Shown in pieces: positions 43,016-53,131 of a stretch of 64,000 bases of DNA. The DNA comes from Buxus sempervirens (Eukaryota > Streptophyta > Magnoliopsida > Buxales > Buxaceae), in NCBI GenBank assembly GCA_947561395.2, contig OX387187.1, forward strand, positions 19,263,829 to 19,327,828, given 5' to 3'. The notes under the pieces are model-generated. The model was not told the DNA's origin and ran no database searches. It saw nothing but the letters and a program-made list of their open reading frames with translations. The first letter of the stretch is position 1; each line of letters starts with the position of its first letter. A program made the position numbers and the translations under genes.

Positions 43016-43650
43016 AGTAGAGATTGTCATAACTTCTGGTCATCAATGCACCACATAATTTTTCCAGCATTCAGCAGCAAGATTCACAATCTATAAATTT
43101 CTTGTTGAGATAGCAAATCATCCACTCCTTTCTGCCAGTGTCATTGTGTCATCCTAGTACACTTCTAAAGATGTTCCTGAAACTGAAACTGACAAATACA
43201 TTATTAATGGTCGATTGGTACTGGCGAATTAAGGCTGGTGTATTCATCAAGTACTTCTTTACTATATTGAAAGCTTGATTTCAAACTTCGTTCCAAGTCA
43301 CCAAGTTGTTATTCCTTAGTAATTTGAAAATCGGGTCACAAATCGATCAGTATCAAGCACGGAAATAAATCGACTGCTATACTGTAGCATTCCCAAAAAT
43401 CCTCTCAACTATTTTTTCTATGATGGGATGGCATCTCAATTATTGCCTTCATTTTGGCAAGTTCCACATCAATTCCTCTCATTCCCACAATGTAATCGAG
43501 TAATTTCCCAAATGTAGCCCCAAGTACACATTTAATTCCCCTTTCATGCATTTCTAACATATGTTTAATTTCTGGTAGGGATACCAAAGGTTTAGCATCG
43601 TCCTCGTATTCTAATTACACCAGGTCGTCCTTGAGGGCCGTGTTGGGACC

Positions 43651-44465
43651 ATTCTCTGTGTAGGTGAGCTGGGATTTTTAGGGTTGCTTATGTCAGTGTT
43701 GTTTCGGCCTTTTGAAGACTATGGGTTTGGCTCAAAAACTATATGTGGACCATTTTCATGGTTGGGATCTTGCCAATTAATTTTAGAGTCATGAGGCTTA
43801 GCCCTGTACTTTCCTTCTGAACAATGTGATCTGGCTCGATGGAATAGTGAGTAGCTGGATGTCCCAGTTGTTCAATGACTCCACACCTTCAGTAAGATAT
43901 GGAAATGGGCGTGCTCACTTAGTTGGATGAAAGGTGATGGTGCTACTGTTAAGCTTTCCCTCTTTTAGTCCTATAAGGACCATTACTACTTTCTTGGAGG
44001 CCTTTGGAGCCTCCATTGGGGAAGTCAGTGGTGGAAGTGGGTGGTATAATAGATAGGTACTTGAACAGCTTACAAACCTTATTTAGTTCATCTTTCAACT
44101 CTTCATAGGCTTTTATACTCTTCATGTTCCAAACATGATTTTTGTTTTTCTATAGCAAATAAAATGTGAACCCAATAGTTTTTATTCATGAAAAGATCTA
44201 TTGCTTTTCTTGCTTTTTGCAACAATTTTTGAGAAGCAATACCAAACACGTAGTTTGTGCTGTAGGAATATTTAATATATTTATGGCTAATTCAAATATT
44301 GAATATTCCAATGTTCGATTTCATGGACTTTATTACTATAAATATCTCGTGTCCTTGAAGGATTTAGCGATGCTGTCTTTTTTTTCTTTTTCATATATAC
44401 TAGTGTTTGTGTCTTCGCTATTGTAGGTGCTACTTCATGGAAACCTAAGAAACAAATTATATTAA
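43651..44465. other. No gene seen
   Basis: This may continue the decayed pol fossil upstream of RT on the minus strand (43651-44100), but no motif can be stated. The rest is AT-rich. Confidence 0.3.
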
Positions 44466-45275
44466 CTAACGGGTTGTTTAGTTGAGTTTCTAGTTACTAG
44501 ATTCTGGATTATAATTTGGATTTTGAAAAACTAGATTTAGAATCCCAAAATCTTGTTTGGATACTTTGGATTTCGGCTCCATTTTTTAAGTGAGACCCAC
44601 CACTATGAATAGTTACTTATTACTTGGGTTTATTCTTTTAATTGTCAAAATCTATAGAAAAAAATAAAAAGTGGATTATGTGGTTTTTAGCCAGATTTTA
44701 ACATCTGATTTGAAGATCTAACTTTCAAAAACCCTACCAAACAGTTTTGTAGGGCTGTAAATAGATCAAATTTAGTATTGATATGCTAAGATTTGAATTC
44801 AATTCGATAAGGAATACCAATATTTGAATTCAAACTGATTATCCGACGGGTATTTTACATTTGAATCTAAATTTGACTTCTAATCGGATTATCCGATATT
44901 TGAATCTGATTAGATAATATTTGAAAAAAAAAAAAAAGATACCATAAACCTCAAGTTAGTGGATAAATCAATAAATACTATATGGAGCCTTCATTTCTTC
45001 TATATTAATATATAAAAAGACTTAAAAGGTCTAGAAAAGCATAGCATATATACAAAATAAATGGTCGGATCATTATCGAGTCAAATATGTATAATTTCAT
45101 ATTTGAATCCAAATATAATTGGACCTGGATAATTGAATGCGTATTAGGATATTCAATCTAAACTAAGATCCATATTCGAACCTTCATTGATAGTCCTACA
45201 ACTTAGTGGACCTTGGATTCTGGATTATACTAAAATCTAGAAACTAGAAACCCTACCAATGACTCCTAAGTCCAC
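44466..45275. mobile_element. MITE with inverted ends, holding a second MITE
   Basis: The ends TTTCTAGTTACTAGATTCTGG-like (about 44482) and AATCTAGAAACTAGAAACCC (about 45235) are inverted repeats. The internal copy at 44750-45198 interrupts it next to ACCCTACCAAACAG. No coding content is seen. Confidence 0.45.
44750..45198. mobile_element. Nested hAT-like MITE
   Basis: The ends TAGGGCTGTAAAT and ATTGATAGTCCTA are imperfect inverted repeats (9 or more of 13). The inside is rich in ATTTGAATYC and ATTATCCGA phrases repeated in both directions. Flanking 8-mers match only in part. Confidence 0.5.
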
Positions 45276-45953
45276 AATGGAATCTTTGCTGATTGCACTT
45301 AACATGGTTAATGAGGTAAATTGGCGGATTTGCCTTTTATATGATTTTCCTACATGGGAAAGACTCATTCTTCTAATTTTAAAACATTGCTAACATAGGC
45401 ACTATTGGCAAAGTGCGAAAAAAAATATTATAATGGTAAACACTGACCTCTTAGGCGTAAACATGCTTTTATATGTAACCTATTGAGAAATGGTACCATT
45501 GCAATTGATTTTGCGAAATTCGAAGACAATAATACTAATCCAACGACTAAAGCTTTAGCTAGAGAAAAGGTCTAAGATATATCTAAATTGATGGGAAAAG
45601 ACCATAAGATAACAAATGACTTATGATGAATACCCAACCTAATAATTGAATATCCCAATGACTAGGTTCAAAGGAAAGAATGAAGCCATAGAGTAAAATG
45701 AAATGGATACACTGTACATGTATTTTTATCCATCCCTAGATAAAAGTGCATGACCCTGTAATGTGCTAAAGAAGTGGTTTATACTCTTAATGAAGACTAA
45801 AGCTCTTACAATTAGGATGTCTAACTGTAGAAACATTATTTGTAGAAGGGGTGCAACATAATTCGATTAAAACAAAGAATCAACAAACCCAACCAAATTA
45901 ATTTTGATTCTAAAATATGTGAACCAAATTAAAATTTGGACTGGTTTTGGGTT
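45276..45953. other. Intergenic DNA, no gene seen
   Basis: AT-rich sequence up to the 5' end of the LINE. No open frame, repeat boundary or RNA gene can be supported. Confidence 0.3.
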
Positions 45954-47484
45954 GATGCTCCGGGACCCGATGGCTTCACCTTAGCATTTTTTAAAGCATG
46001 CTGGAGAATTATTAAAGATGACTTGATGGCTACGGTGGAGGAATTTCATAAGTCGGGGAAATTTGAAAAAAGCTTGAATGCAACATTCGTCGTATTGATT
46101 CCTAAGAATGAGGAAGCATACAAAGTGGATCAGCTAAGACCTATAAGCCTTGTTGGGAGTGTGTATAAGATTATATCAAAGTTGCTTGCTAATAGGTTGA
46201 GGAAGGTGTTGGATCCATTGATATCTCAGACATAAGGTGCATTTGTAGGGGGAAGGCAATTACAAGATGGAATACTTATAGCAAGCGAATGCATAGATTC
46301 ATGTTTGAAGGAGAAGAACCTGAAGATTATGTGCAAACTTGACCTCCAAAAGGCATATGATAGTGTGAATTGGGAATTTCTCCTCTATATTATGAGAAGA
46401 ATGGGGTTTGGAGAGGGGTGGAGGAGGTGGATTCTCTATTGCATATCGTCAGTTCGTATATCCATGTTGATAAATGGTTCTCCAGCTGGTTTTTTTAACA
46501 CTCAGAAAGGGCTTAGACAAGGGGACCCACTCTCGCCACTCTTGTTCACATTGGTGATGGAGGTATTTAGCAAAATGGTGACTAGAGCTTCAATTCTTGG
46601 ATTAATTCAAGGGGTAGGTTTTGGAGGAGGTGTCACCATAAACCACCTACTCTTTGCAGATGATATTCTCATGTTCTGTGATCCTACTCAACAGTCCATT
46701 GAGTGGTTGAAGGGAGTGCTACTATGCTTCCAAGCGTGTTCGGGGCTGAGAGTGAATTTGGCCAAGAGCGAATTATTTGGAATTGGGGAAGTGGGATGCC
46801 TTAGGGACCTAAGTTTGGCACTTGGTTGCAAGGTGAGTAAGTTGCCAATGACTTATTTGGGAATACCCCTAGGAGCTAGGTTCAAGGACACTTCGGTGTG
46901 GAACCCAATCATTGAAAGGATGGATAAGAAGTTAGCCTTGTGGAAGAGCTGCACTTTGTCTAAAGGAGGTAAGTTGACATTGGTGTTAAGTGTGTTGGCG
47001 AGTCTTCCTACATTTTTCATGTCAGTCCTTAAGATGCCCATGTCTATTGTTCATAAACTAGAGCAAATCCAAAGAAATTTTCTGTGGGAAGGGCCTGGGG
47101 GTAAGGAAAAGTATCACCTAGTGAGCTGGGAATCTGTTTGTAAACTTAAGGAGGAAGGAGGGCTTGGCTTGAGACCTCTTCATCTCTTTAATAAAGCTTT
47201 GCTCCAGAAGTGGATATGGAGGTTCGGAAATGAGTCCGACAGCCTATGGAGAAAGGTCATTCTACATAAGTATGGTGCATCGTTTGGTGGCTGGTTTCCG
47301 CGACAGTCAAAAGCCTCAATTGGAGTGAGTCTATGGAAACCAATTGCAAAGGTTTCCGCAACAATAGAGAAAGATTTCAGATTTATTGTCGGTGATGGCA
47401 GGAGGATAAGGTTCTGGGAGGATAAGTGGTGTGGCATGGTGCCATTGAGGGAAAGGTATAAAGTTTTATATAGCATCTGTAGGG

Positions 47485-48497
47485 TGTAGACACTAAAATT
47501 TTTGTGTCATCAAGTTAAAAAGTTGACCAAGTCAAATAATTGACTTTGGCAAATGAGATCAAATCCAAGGCCAGGGCTTAACCAAACAAATAAGCCTGTG
47601 TTAAACAAAGATGGTTTGGCCCGTTTATGAAATATGTGTCAAGATAAGCAGCTTACAAATCCGACCCATTAACTACAAATGGGCCCCACAAAGCAAGACA
47701 TGGATGATATTTGTTACTAAAACAAAATAAATGCATTTTGGTAACAAAGTTGTGATGATCCAAAAAAGGAAATTCACAACCCCACAAATGGCATAGAATA
47801 TTAGGAAATAATTTAATATTCAAATAAATGCCAAAATTAAATCAAAGAGATCTCTCAGTATGGTATGCTCAATTAAATTCAAATTGCTACCAAATGAGAC
47901 GCACTCTCAAAAGGAAATTCTCAATCAAAGAATATCCTCATATTAAGGCAAGTGCTCATACCCTTTGCCGATAAATAGAGGACCTCGATGAGAAGAAAAG
48001 ACGGACCATTCAAGCTCTAGAAGACTTGCCTAAAGCTTGGCGAAACTCTGCAAAAATCAGAAGGCAAATTCAAGCTATAGAAGTTCTGCCTAAAGCTTGG
48101 AGAAACTCTGCAGAAATTCAAAGAGAGTTGGAGAAACTCATTCAAGTCTACACCAAATCTACACCGTTTTCTCTTTATCAAATTTATACTTTGAGAAAAG
48201 AGAAGACAAAATCACAATCACAACGAAGGAAGATCGTCCGGTTCGAGACCAAGCTTTACGGCCCCCGAATCAAAGATCAAAGCCCAATTTGAGATCAAGC
48301 TCTCGTAGCCCTCAAGTTGAATATTGAAGTTTGATTCAAGATCAAGCTCGTGTAGCCCTTGGATCAAAGACCCATTAAGGAGATCGAATCAGAGGAGAAT
48401 CACAAAGATTGTAACCCATTTCTTCTTTTCAAATACAAATTGTTATTTGTTACATTTTTCTTGTCTTTTGTTTTAGACACGAAAATTTGTGTTAACA
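47485..48497 (+). mobile_element. Solo LTR in the LINE, 1,013 bp
   Basis: It starts TGTAGACACTAAAATTTTTG and ends GAAAATTTGTGTTAACA. TAGGG is repeated at 47480-47484 and 48498-48502. A CCGATAAATAGAGG TATA block lies near 47970. A unit with CTGCCTAAAGCTTGGMGAAA is repeated twice at about 48020-48120. The terminal TGTAGACAC is shared with the Tat-type LTRs but the body is different. Confidence 0.85.
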
Positions 48498-50026
48498 TAG
48501 GGATAAAGAAGCCTCAGTGCATGATTCTATGGAGTTAACATCTGCTGGAAGGGTGTGGAACATAATGTTTAGGAGGGAACTGCAAGATTGGGAGGTTGGT
48601 TTGCTGGAAGAATTGCTGCAGGAGCTCTATAGCACCCAGGTGGAGGACCGGGAGGAGGATGGAAGAGTGTGGACAAAAGGAAAAGTAAGCCTATTCTCAG
48701 TAAGGGAAGCTTTTTCATGCTTAAACTCCATTGGATCAATACTCCCAGAGCATAAGCTTATTTGGTCGAAATTCATTCCAAGTAAAGTTGTTTTCTTTAC
48801 CTGGACAGCAAGATTAGATAAGATTCTAATTGTGAATCACCTAAAGAGTAGAGGGTGGCAGATGCCCAATAGGTGTATAATGTGCAAAGAGGAAGAAGAA
48901 TCAATTGAGCATCTACTCATCCATTGTAAGGAAGCTAACAATCTTTGGGGCAAAATTATTGCGAGGTTTGGACTGATGTGGGTCCAGGAGAAAAGACTTG
49001 ATAAGGTGCTACAAGCATGGGGCGTAATGAGAGGGAAAGGCCGGAAAAACTGGTTGTGGAATGTTACTCCGGCAGCCATTATTTGGGTACTATGGGGTGA
49101 AAGGAACAACAAAATCTTTAGGAGCATGGAACGTCTGTAAGACCCCAGTTTTGAGTAGAAAAAAAAATATAATAATAATAAACAATATAAAATAGTAGAT
49201 AAAATAAAATATATGCAAAAGTATGAACACATGGATTTATGGACAGGCTTAATCAAAATTTATTTATTGCTGGAGATTGTGGTCACTAGTTGTCAAAGAG
49301 AATAACCTAAGTGGCCGGAACATGTAGGGTTTCCAGTGGGCGAGCGCGCATAGGATCAAGGAGTTAAATAGTGATCGGGCGGCGTATGTATCGCAAGGGA
49401 AATATACCAAAAATGGAAAGTAGGGTTTGGGTTTAAACGAATGCTCGTATCATACTTATGGAAAGATTTTCGCTAGTCTCGTTATCTGGAGAACTGGGCG
49501 ACTTGGCGATTGCGGCTGGTAATGGCGATTAGGGTTATACCTGTGAAGAACGAGGATCGCAAGGACTACTAGGAGGCTATTGGAGTCGGATTTCTGCGGG
49601 TTATTTCTCTCGCGAGCAGAGGATCCGTTCGACTGCAGTTTCATCCTCGCGCACAGCCGGAAGTCGTGCTCGGCCGGTTGTCGAATAAGCTTTTGTTTTG
49701 GGGATTAAGCGCATACTGGTGAGTAGCACTGTTTTATAACCGGGTTTGTGTTTTGGGTTTTCTCGAGCTTATTCGGATGCATGTTTTGAATATTTAGTGA
49801 GAGTATGAGGTTTTTCTGTTTTTCTGGTTTTTCGGAAAGTTGCATGAACAGAGTCTCCGGATTTAAGTTTTAATTGAAAATGAAAGTGTTTAGATTAATT
49901 TCAAATATGGTTGGGAAGTGTTCTGGGAGTATTAGGAGTGTATTGGAGCAATTACAGACCTAAACCAACCGGCCAGACTTGTAGATCTTGGAATAACAGA
50001 GAAACAAAAATCACAGGGGGTATCCG

Positions 50027-50286
50027 CCCACCTCGCGCTCACCGGCGTTCACCTCGGAGGTAGGCGCCCCGTTAAAAATGACTTACCGCCGATCTCGCGC
50101 TCACCTCGCGCTCATCTCGCGCGAAGTAGAAAACAAGGCGCTCATCTCACGCCCACCTCACGCCCATCTCACGCCCATCTCGCTCTCACCTAGCGTCGGG
50201 TGAGCGACGGGTCGTTTTTACCCATTTTCTTCACCGCCGACCGGCGCTCACCTCGCGCCCACCTCGATAGGTGAGCGGTAGACCTA
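50027..50286 (+). repeat. GC-rich word cluster in the chromovirus-like LTR
   Basis: About a dozen variants of CTCGCGCTCACC and CTCACGCCCATC in direct order, about 0.9 kb into the LTR. The 9322-39384 LTR has CGCTCGAGCG words at the same relative place. Confidence 0.65.
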
Positions 50287-50877
50287 TTTTGCTTACCGAA
50301 ATGGAATTTCTGACTTGGCCAAGAGTATTTGCACTTCTTAGGGGTTAAACCACTTCACTATTCACTTGGTTAGGAACCTGGGAAACCATTTTGCCTATGA
50401 AATTAATAGAGGAAAATTTTGTGAACATCTTATGAGTTTCAAGTTAGGTTTAGGTTACTTATGAGTATTGTGCCGGACACCGAACTAGTAAGAGTTACCA
50501 GTTACTTTTCTTTGTTCTATACACTGTTTTGATTGAGAAGTTCTTGTATTTCGGGTTTCACTTGTTGGAAACTTTATACGTATTGAATGGTTTTCTTTGG
50601 TATGAATGGATTGAGTTTTACTTTCATATGACTTGTGTTATGGAAATGAGAAAGTACTGAATGTACTTGAGGTACTGCTTGGTCCAGAGGGACAGGTGAT
50701 GAATTGTGATGAGAAATTACATGATGTGGAAATGAATGGTATGTTTTGATATTGAAATCGAGATTATACGATATTTACTGTTTTGGTCTAGCTTGTCCTG
50801 GATCCAGAGTCTAAGCTTAGTAATGTGATGTTATTGATGGTTGTTGAAATTGCATGGCCTTGTGTGTTGCCACGACC

Positions 50878-51330
50878 GGTGTAGAGCAGCCAGAAACCCT
50901 GAGTAGGCCTGGTTGTCAATGCAGAAACCCGGGGAGTAGGCCTGCATTGGATGACGAAACCCTGAGTAGGCCGTCATTTCAGAGTATCCGAAACCCTGAG
51001 TAGGCCGGAACTGTGTACATGGAGGTGTGGAGTGTCTACTTGGCATGTTTAATTTATCAACTAAACGATAGTCATGACATTGACCAATGTTGGTACTTGA
51101 TTTGTTTTGACGTGATATGTTTTATTCGCTGGTTTGTTGGTATTTATGGTTCATGGAATATTGTTTACCGATTATTGGGTATTGTACCTCCCGCCGGTGT
51201 AGAGCAGCCAGGAACCCTGAGTTGGTCTGGTTGTCAATGCAGAAACCCGGGGAGTAGGCCTGCATTGGATGACGCAGTCATTTCAATATCCGAAACCCTG
51301 AGTAGGCCGGATATACATTTGGAGGCGTGG
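50878..51330 (+). repeat. Duplicated CCCTGAGTAGGCC block
   Basis: Two copies (50878-51025 and 51198-51330) of a block itself built from GAAACCCTGAGTAGGCC words are separated by about 170 bp of unrelated LTR sequence. The second copy lacks part of the word series. Confidence 0.7.
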
Positions 51331-52220
51331 GCATGGTTATGAGAAGACTTGGTGTTATGTGACATTGGTATATCTGGAATTATATCTTGAGATACAAAAT
51401 TATGCTTATTTGCTAAGTTGTTGCCAATTAATCATTATTTTATCGATATCTTCGGGATTGGAAACGGATTGTTATTGCTTGATTTACCTGATGGTTTTCC
51501 GCACTGATATGAATTGGATTATTGAAGTTTAGTCGGATTATTCGGAATATGCGTATTATCCTCATTGTACATGGTTATAATCGTGGCATGTTTTAGAATT
51601 GAAATAAATGTATTTGTGCATGCATGTGCTGCTCACTGGGATATTCGTATCTCATTCCGTATTGTTTTGTTTTGTTTTCAGCTGCTCCTGGAGAGGGCGA
51701 TACTTGCGGGTAGTTACTTGGTCATGTGAGTTTATTTTCGTTTGGGATTATTTTAGCGCACTCTGTTATATAGTTTTTGTTGTATTCATGTTTTTCCTTC
51801 ACTCTGATATTGCGATCCTGAGTTTTATAATAACCTCTGGAGACGAGTTACGGGTTTTTCATGTGACTCGGATCCGGGGCGTTACAACGTCATATGCCCA
51901 TTTTAGAAAGAAAAGTTCTCAGGCTCATGTATGATTGGCTGGCAGTCCATGGTATGATGATTGATGTACAATTCCAGGACTTTGCCATGAGTCAGATGTT
52001 TCCAGAATAGATAAGAAACGTGCTGCAGATTGGGTGGAATCCGTAATTCTAAGAGGAAGGGGGAGTGGGGTTGTGAGTAGGAGAAGTTGCAATGAAATGT
52101 TTCCTTAGAATGCTGTATGGTCCTAGTCCTCTGTAACATAGGTATACTGCGGTGTACTTATGGCTCTAGCTCTACTTCTATCATATATACAATTCTCCTT
52201 TTACCTATCAAAAAAAAAAA

Positions 52221-52924
52221 GTTGGAATGATTGATTCTCAATTCGATTCAGTTTCATTTTGGGTTAATAGTTACAGACCATGATTTGATATTGGGTTGAT
52301 GTTAATCATGAGTACAAGATGGTACAAGACACTTACAAGCTTTTTTAGACACCAATGATTATTGTGTATGTTCTTTTATTTTTTCCATATTCAAGAAATT
52401 TGGTTCTAGACTTATTCACCATTATTTCTTATACGAAAGATATATTCATACCAAATGAAGGCTGAAGACATTGTCATCTTCATTATACATTATACTTAGT
52501 TTTGTCCAGTATTCTTTTTATATATATTTTTGTTAAAATAAGTGGGAATTGTTGGTTATTTTAATAACAAGATCATTTTATGTTTTGTACTTTTCTCTTC
52601 CGTTTATTATGGGTACTTCTTTTTTTCTGGTAACTTGGGGTGTCTAGGCCAGCTTACACTAATCCCCAAGGCTTGTGTAGTCCCCATCCCACACAAACCA
52701 AGTAATTACCATGCTGAAGGCCCTTGGGTGGTCCCAAGAATTGATACCAAAGAGGTTTGAAACTAGGCTTTTTTTTCCCCAATATTATGGGTATTTGTTG
52801 CATGTGTGGGGAGGATATTCCCATATCGAAAAGAGATAACTCTTCTTGGGATGTTAGAATGTGGATTGTGGGCAACACTAGATGCTTTTCTCTTTTTCCT
52901 TTGTAGAAAAGAGGGGCAGAAGGG
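52221..52924. other. Intergenic DNA, no gene seen
   Basis: AT-rich sequence. At 52630-52760, CTTGGGGTGTCTAGGCCAGC and CCCATCCCACACAAACC resemble a phrase widespread in plant genomes, but I cannot assign an element or ends. Confidence 0.3.
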
Positions 52925-53131
52925 TGTAACATCTTGATCCCAATCAAAAACTGATGAAAGTCAGATAAGGTATAAGAGTCGGGAAGAACACTTAACCTAG
53001 TGAGACGCCTTTTGGGGACAAAATCGTGTAAGCTTAGGCTCAAAGCAGACAATACCTCTCTGGGTGGGATTGTTACTAATAATATCAGAGTTCGATCCAA
53101 GTCTAGAAGTCTAAGGCAGGTATGGGCCCTA

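Larger units (their letters stand above)
41900..43650 (-). mobile_element. Old reversed gypsy pol fossil (Tat-like), much broken
   Basis: Minus-strand pieces match gypsy pol in order. At 43405-43560 there is KCVLGATFGKLLDYIVGMRG, then VELAKMKAIIEMPS (RT end). Near 43300-43400 a SSRFISVLDT-like piece follows. Then come NMDPLRHLFSKACINQ at about 42200-42290 (RNase H) and PWSIYLDGTVDTNGKGIGA at about 42000-42060 (second RNase H). The second RNase H points to the Tat lineage. Two MITEs sit inside it. It has many breaks and no visible LTRs, and it is far older than the element at 15771-38796. Confidence 0.7.
49136..51886 (+). mobile_element. Solo LTR in the LINE, 2,751 bp, chromovirus-like
   Basis: It starts TGTAAGACCCCAGTTTTGAG and ends CGGATCCGGGGCGTTACA. 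Perfect ACGTC duplications lie at 49131-49135 and 51887-51891. A GC-rich cluster of CTCGCGCTCACC words is at 50027-50286. A block with GTGTAGAGCAGCCAGRAACC and CCCTGAGTAGGCC words occurs at 50878-51025 and again at 51198-51330. The termini resemble those of the 9322-39384 LTR. Confidence 0.85.
45954..52010 (+). pseudogene. LINE ORF2: reverse transcriptase and zf-RVT region
   Basis: The RT has [53 protein letters not shown] and the catalytic LLFADDILMF. A region with TYLGIPLGARFKDTSVWNP follows, then the zf-RVT domain (about 48700-48960) with PSKVVFFTW, LKSRGWQMPNRCIMCKEEEE and SIEHLLIHCKEANNLW. The last piece (51892-52010) ends in a natural TAG. One in-frame TAA (46233-46235) sits where relatives read glutamine before GAFVGGRQ. 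The frame is the same before and after both LTR insertions once the added length (LTR plus one 5-bp duplication) is allowed for. Apart from the truncation, the stop and the insertions, the copy is well kept. Confidence 0.9.
45954..52220 (+). mobile_element. 5'-truncated L1-type LINE split by two solo LTRs
   Basis: LINE sequence begins abruptly at the APGPDGF motif of the reverse transcriptase and ends in an A-tract at 52210-52220. No endonuclease or ORF1 is present, so it was truncated at insertion. It is interrupted at 47485-48497 and 49136-51886, each with a perfect 5-bp duplication. Own LINE sequence is about 2.5 kb. I found no convincing target duplication for the LINE itself. Confidence 0.9.

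Noticed and set aside
50878-51330. CRISPR-like spaced repeats
   Set aside because: The genome is a plant's. The words sit inside a solo LTR with clear target duplications, and the spacers are not unique.
45940-52300. Target duplication of the first LINE (TTTTGGGTT near 45945 and 52258)
   Set aside because: The right copy lies about 35 bp beyond the A-tract and the match is short.
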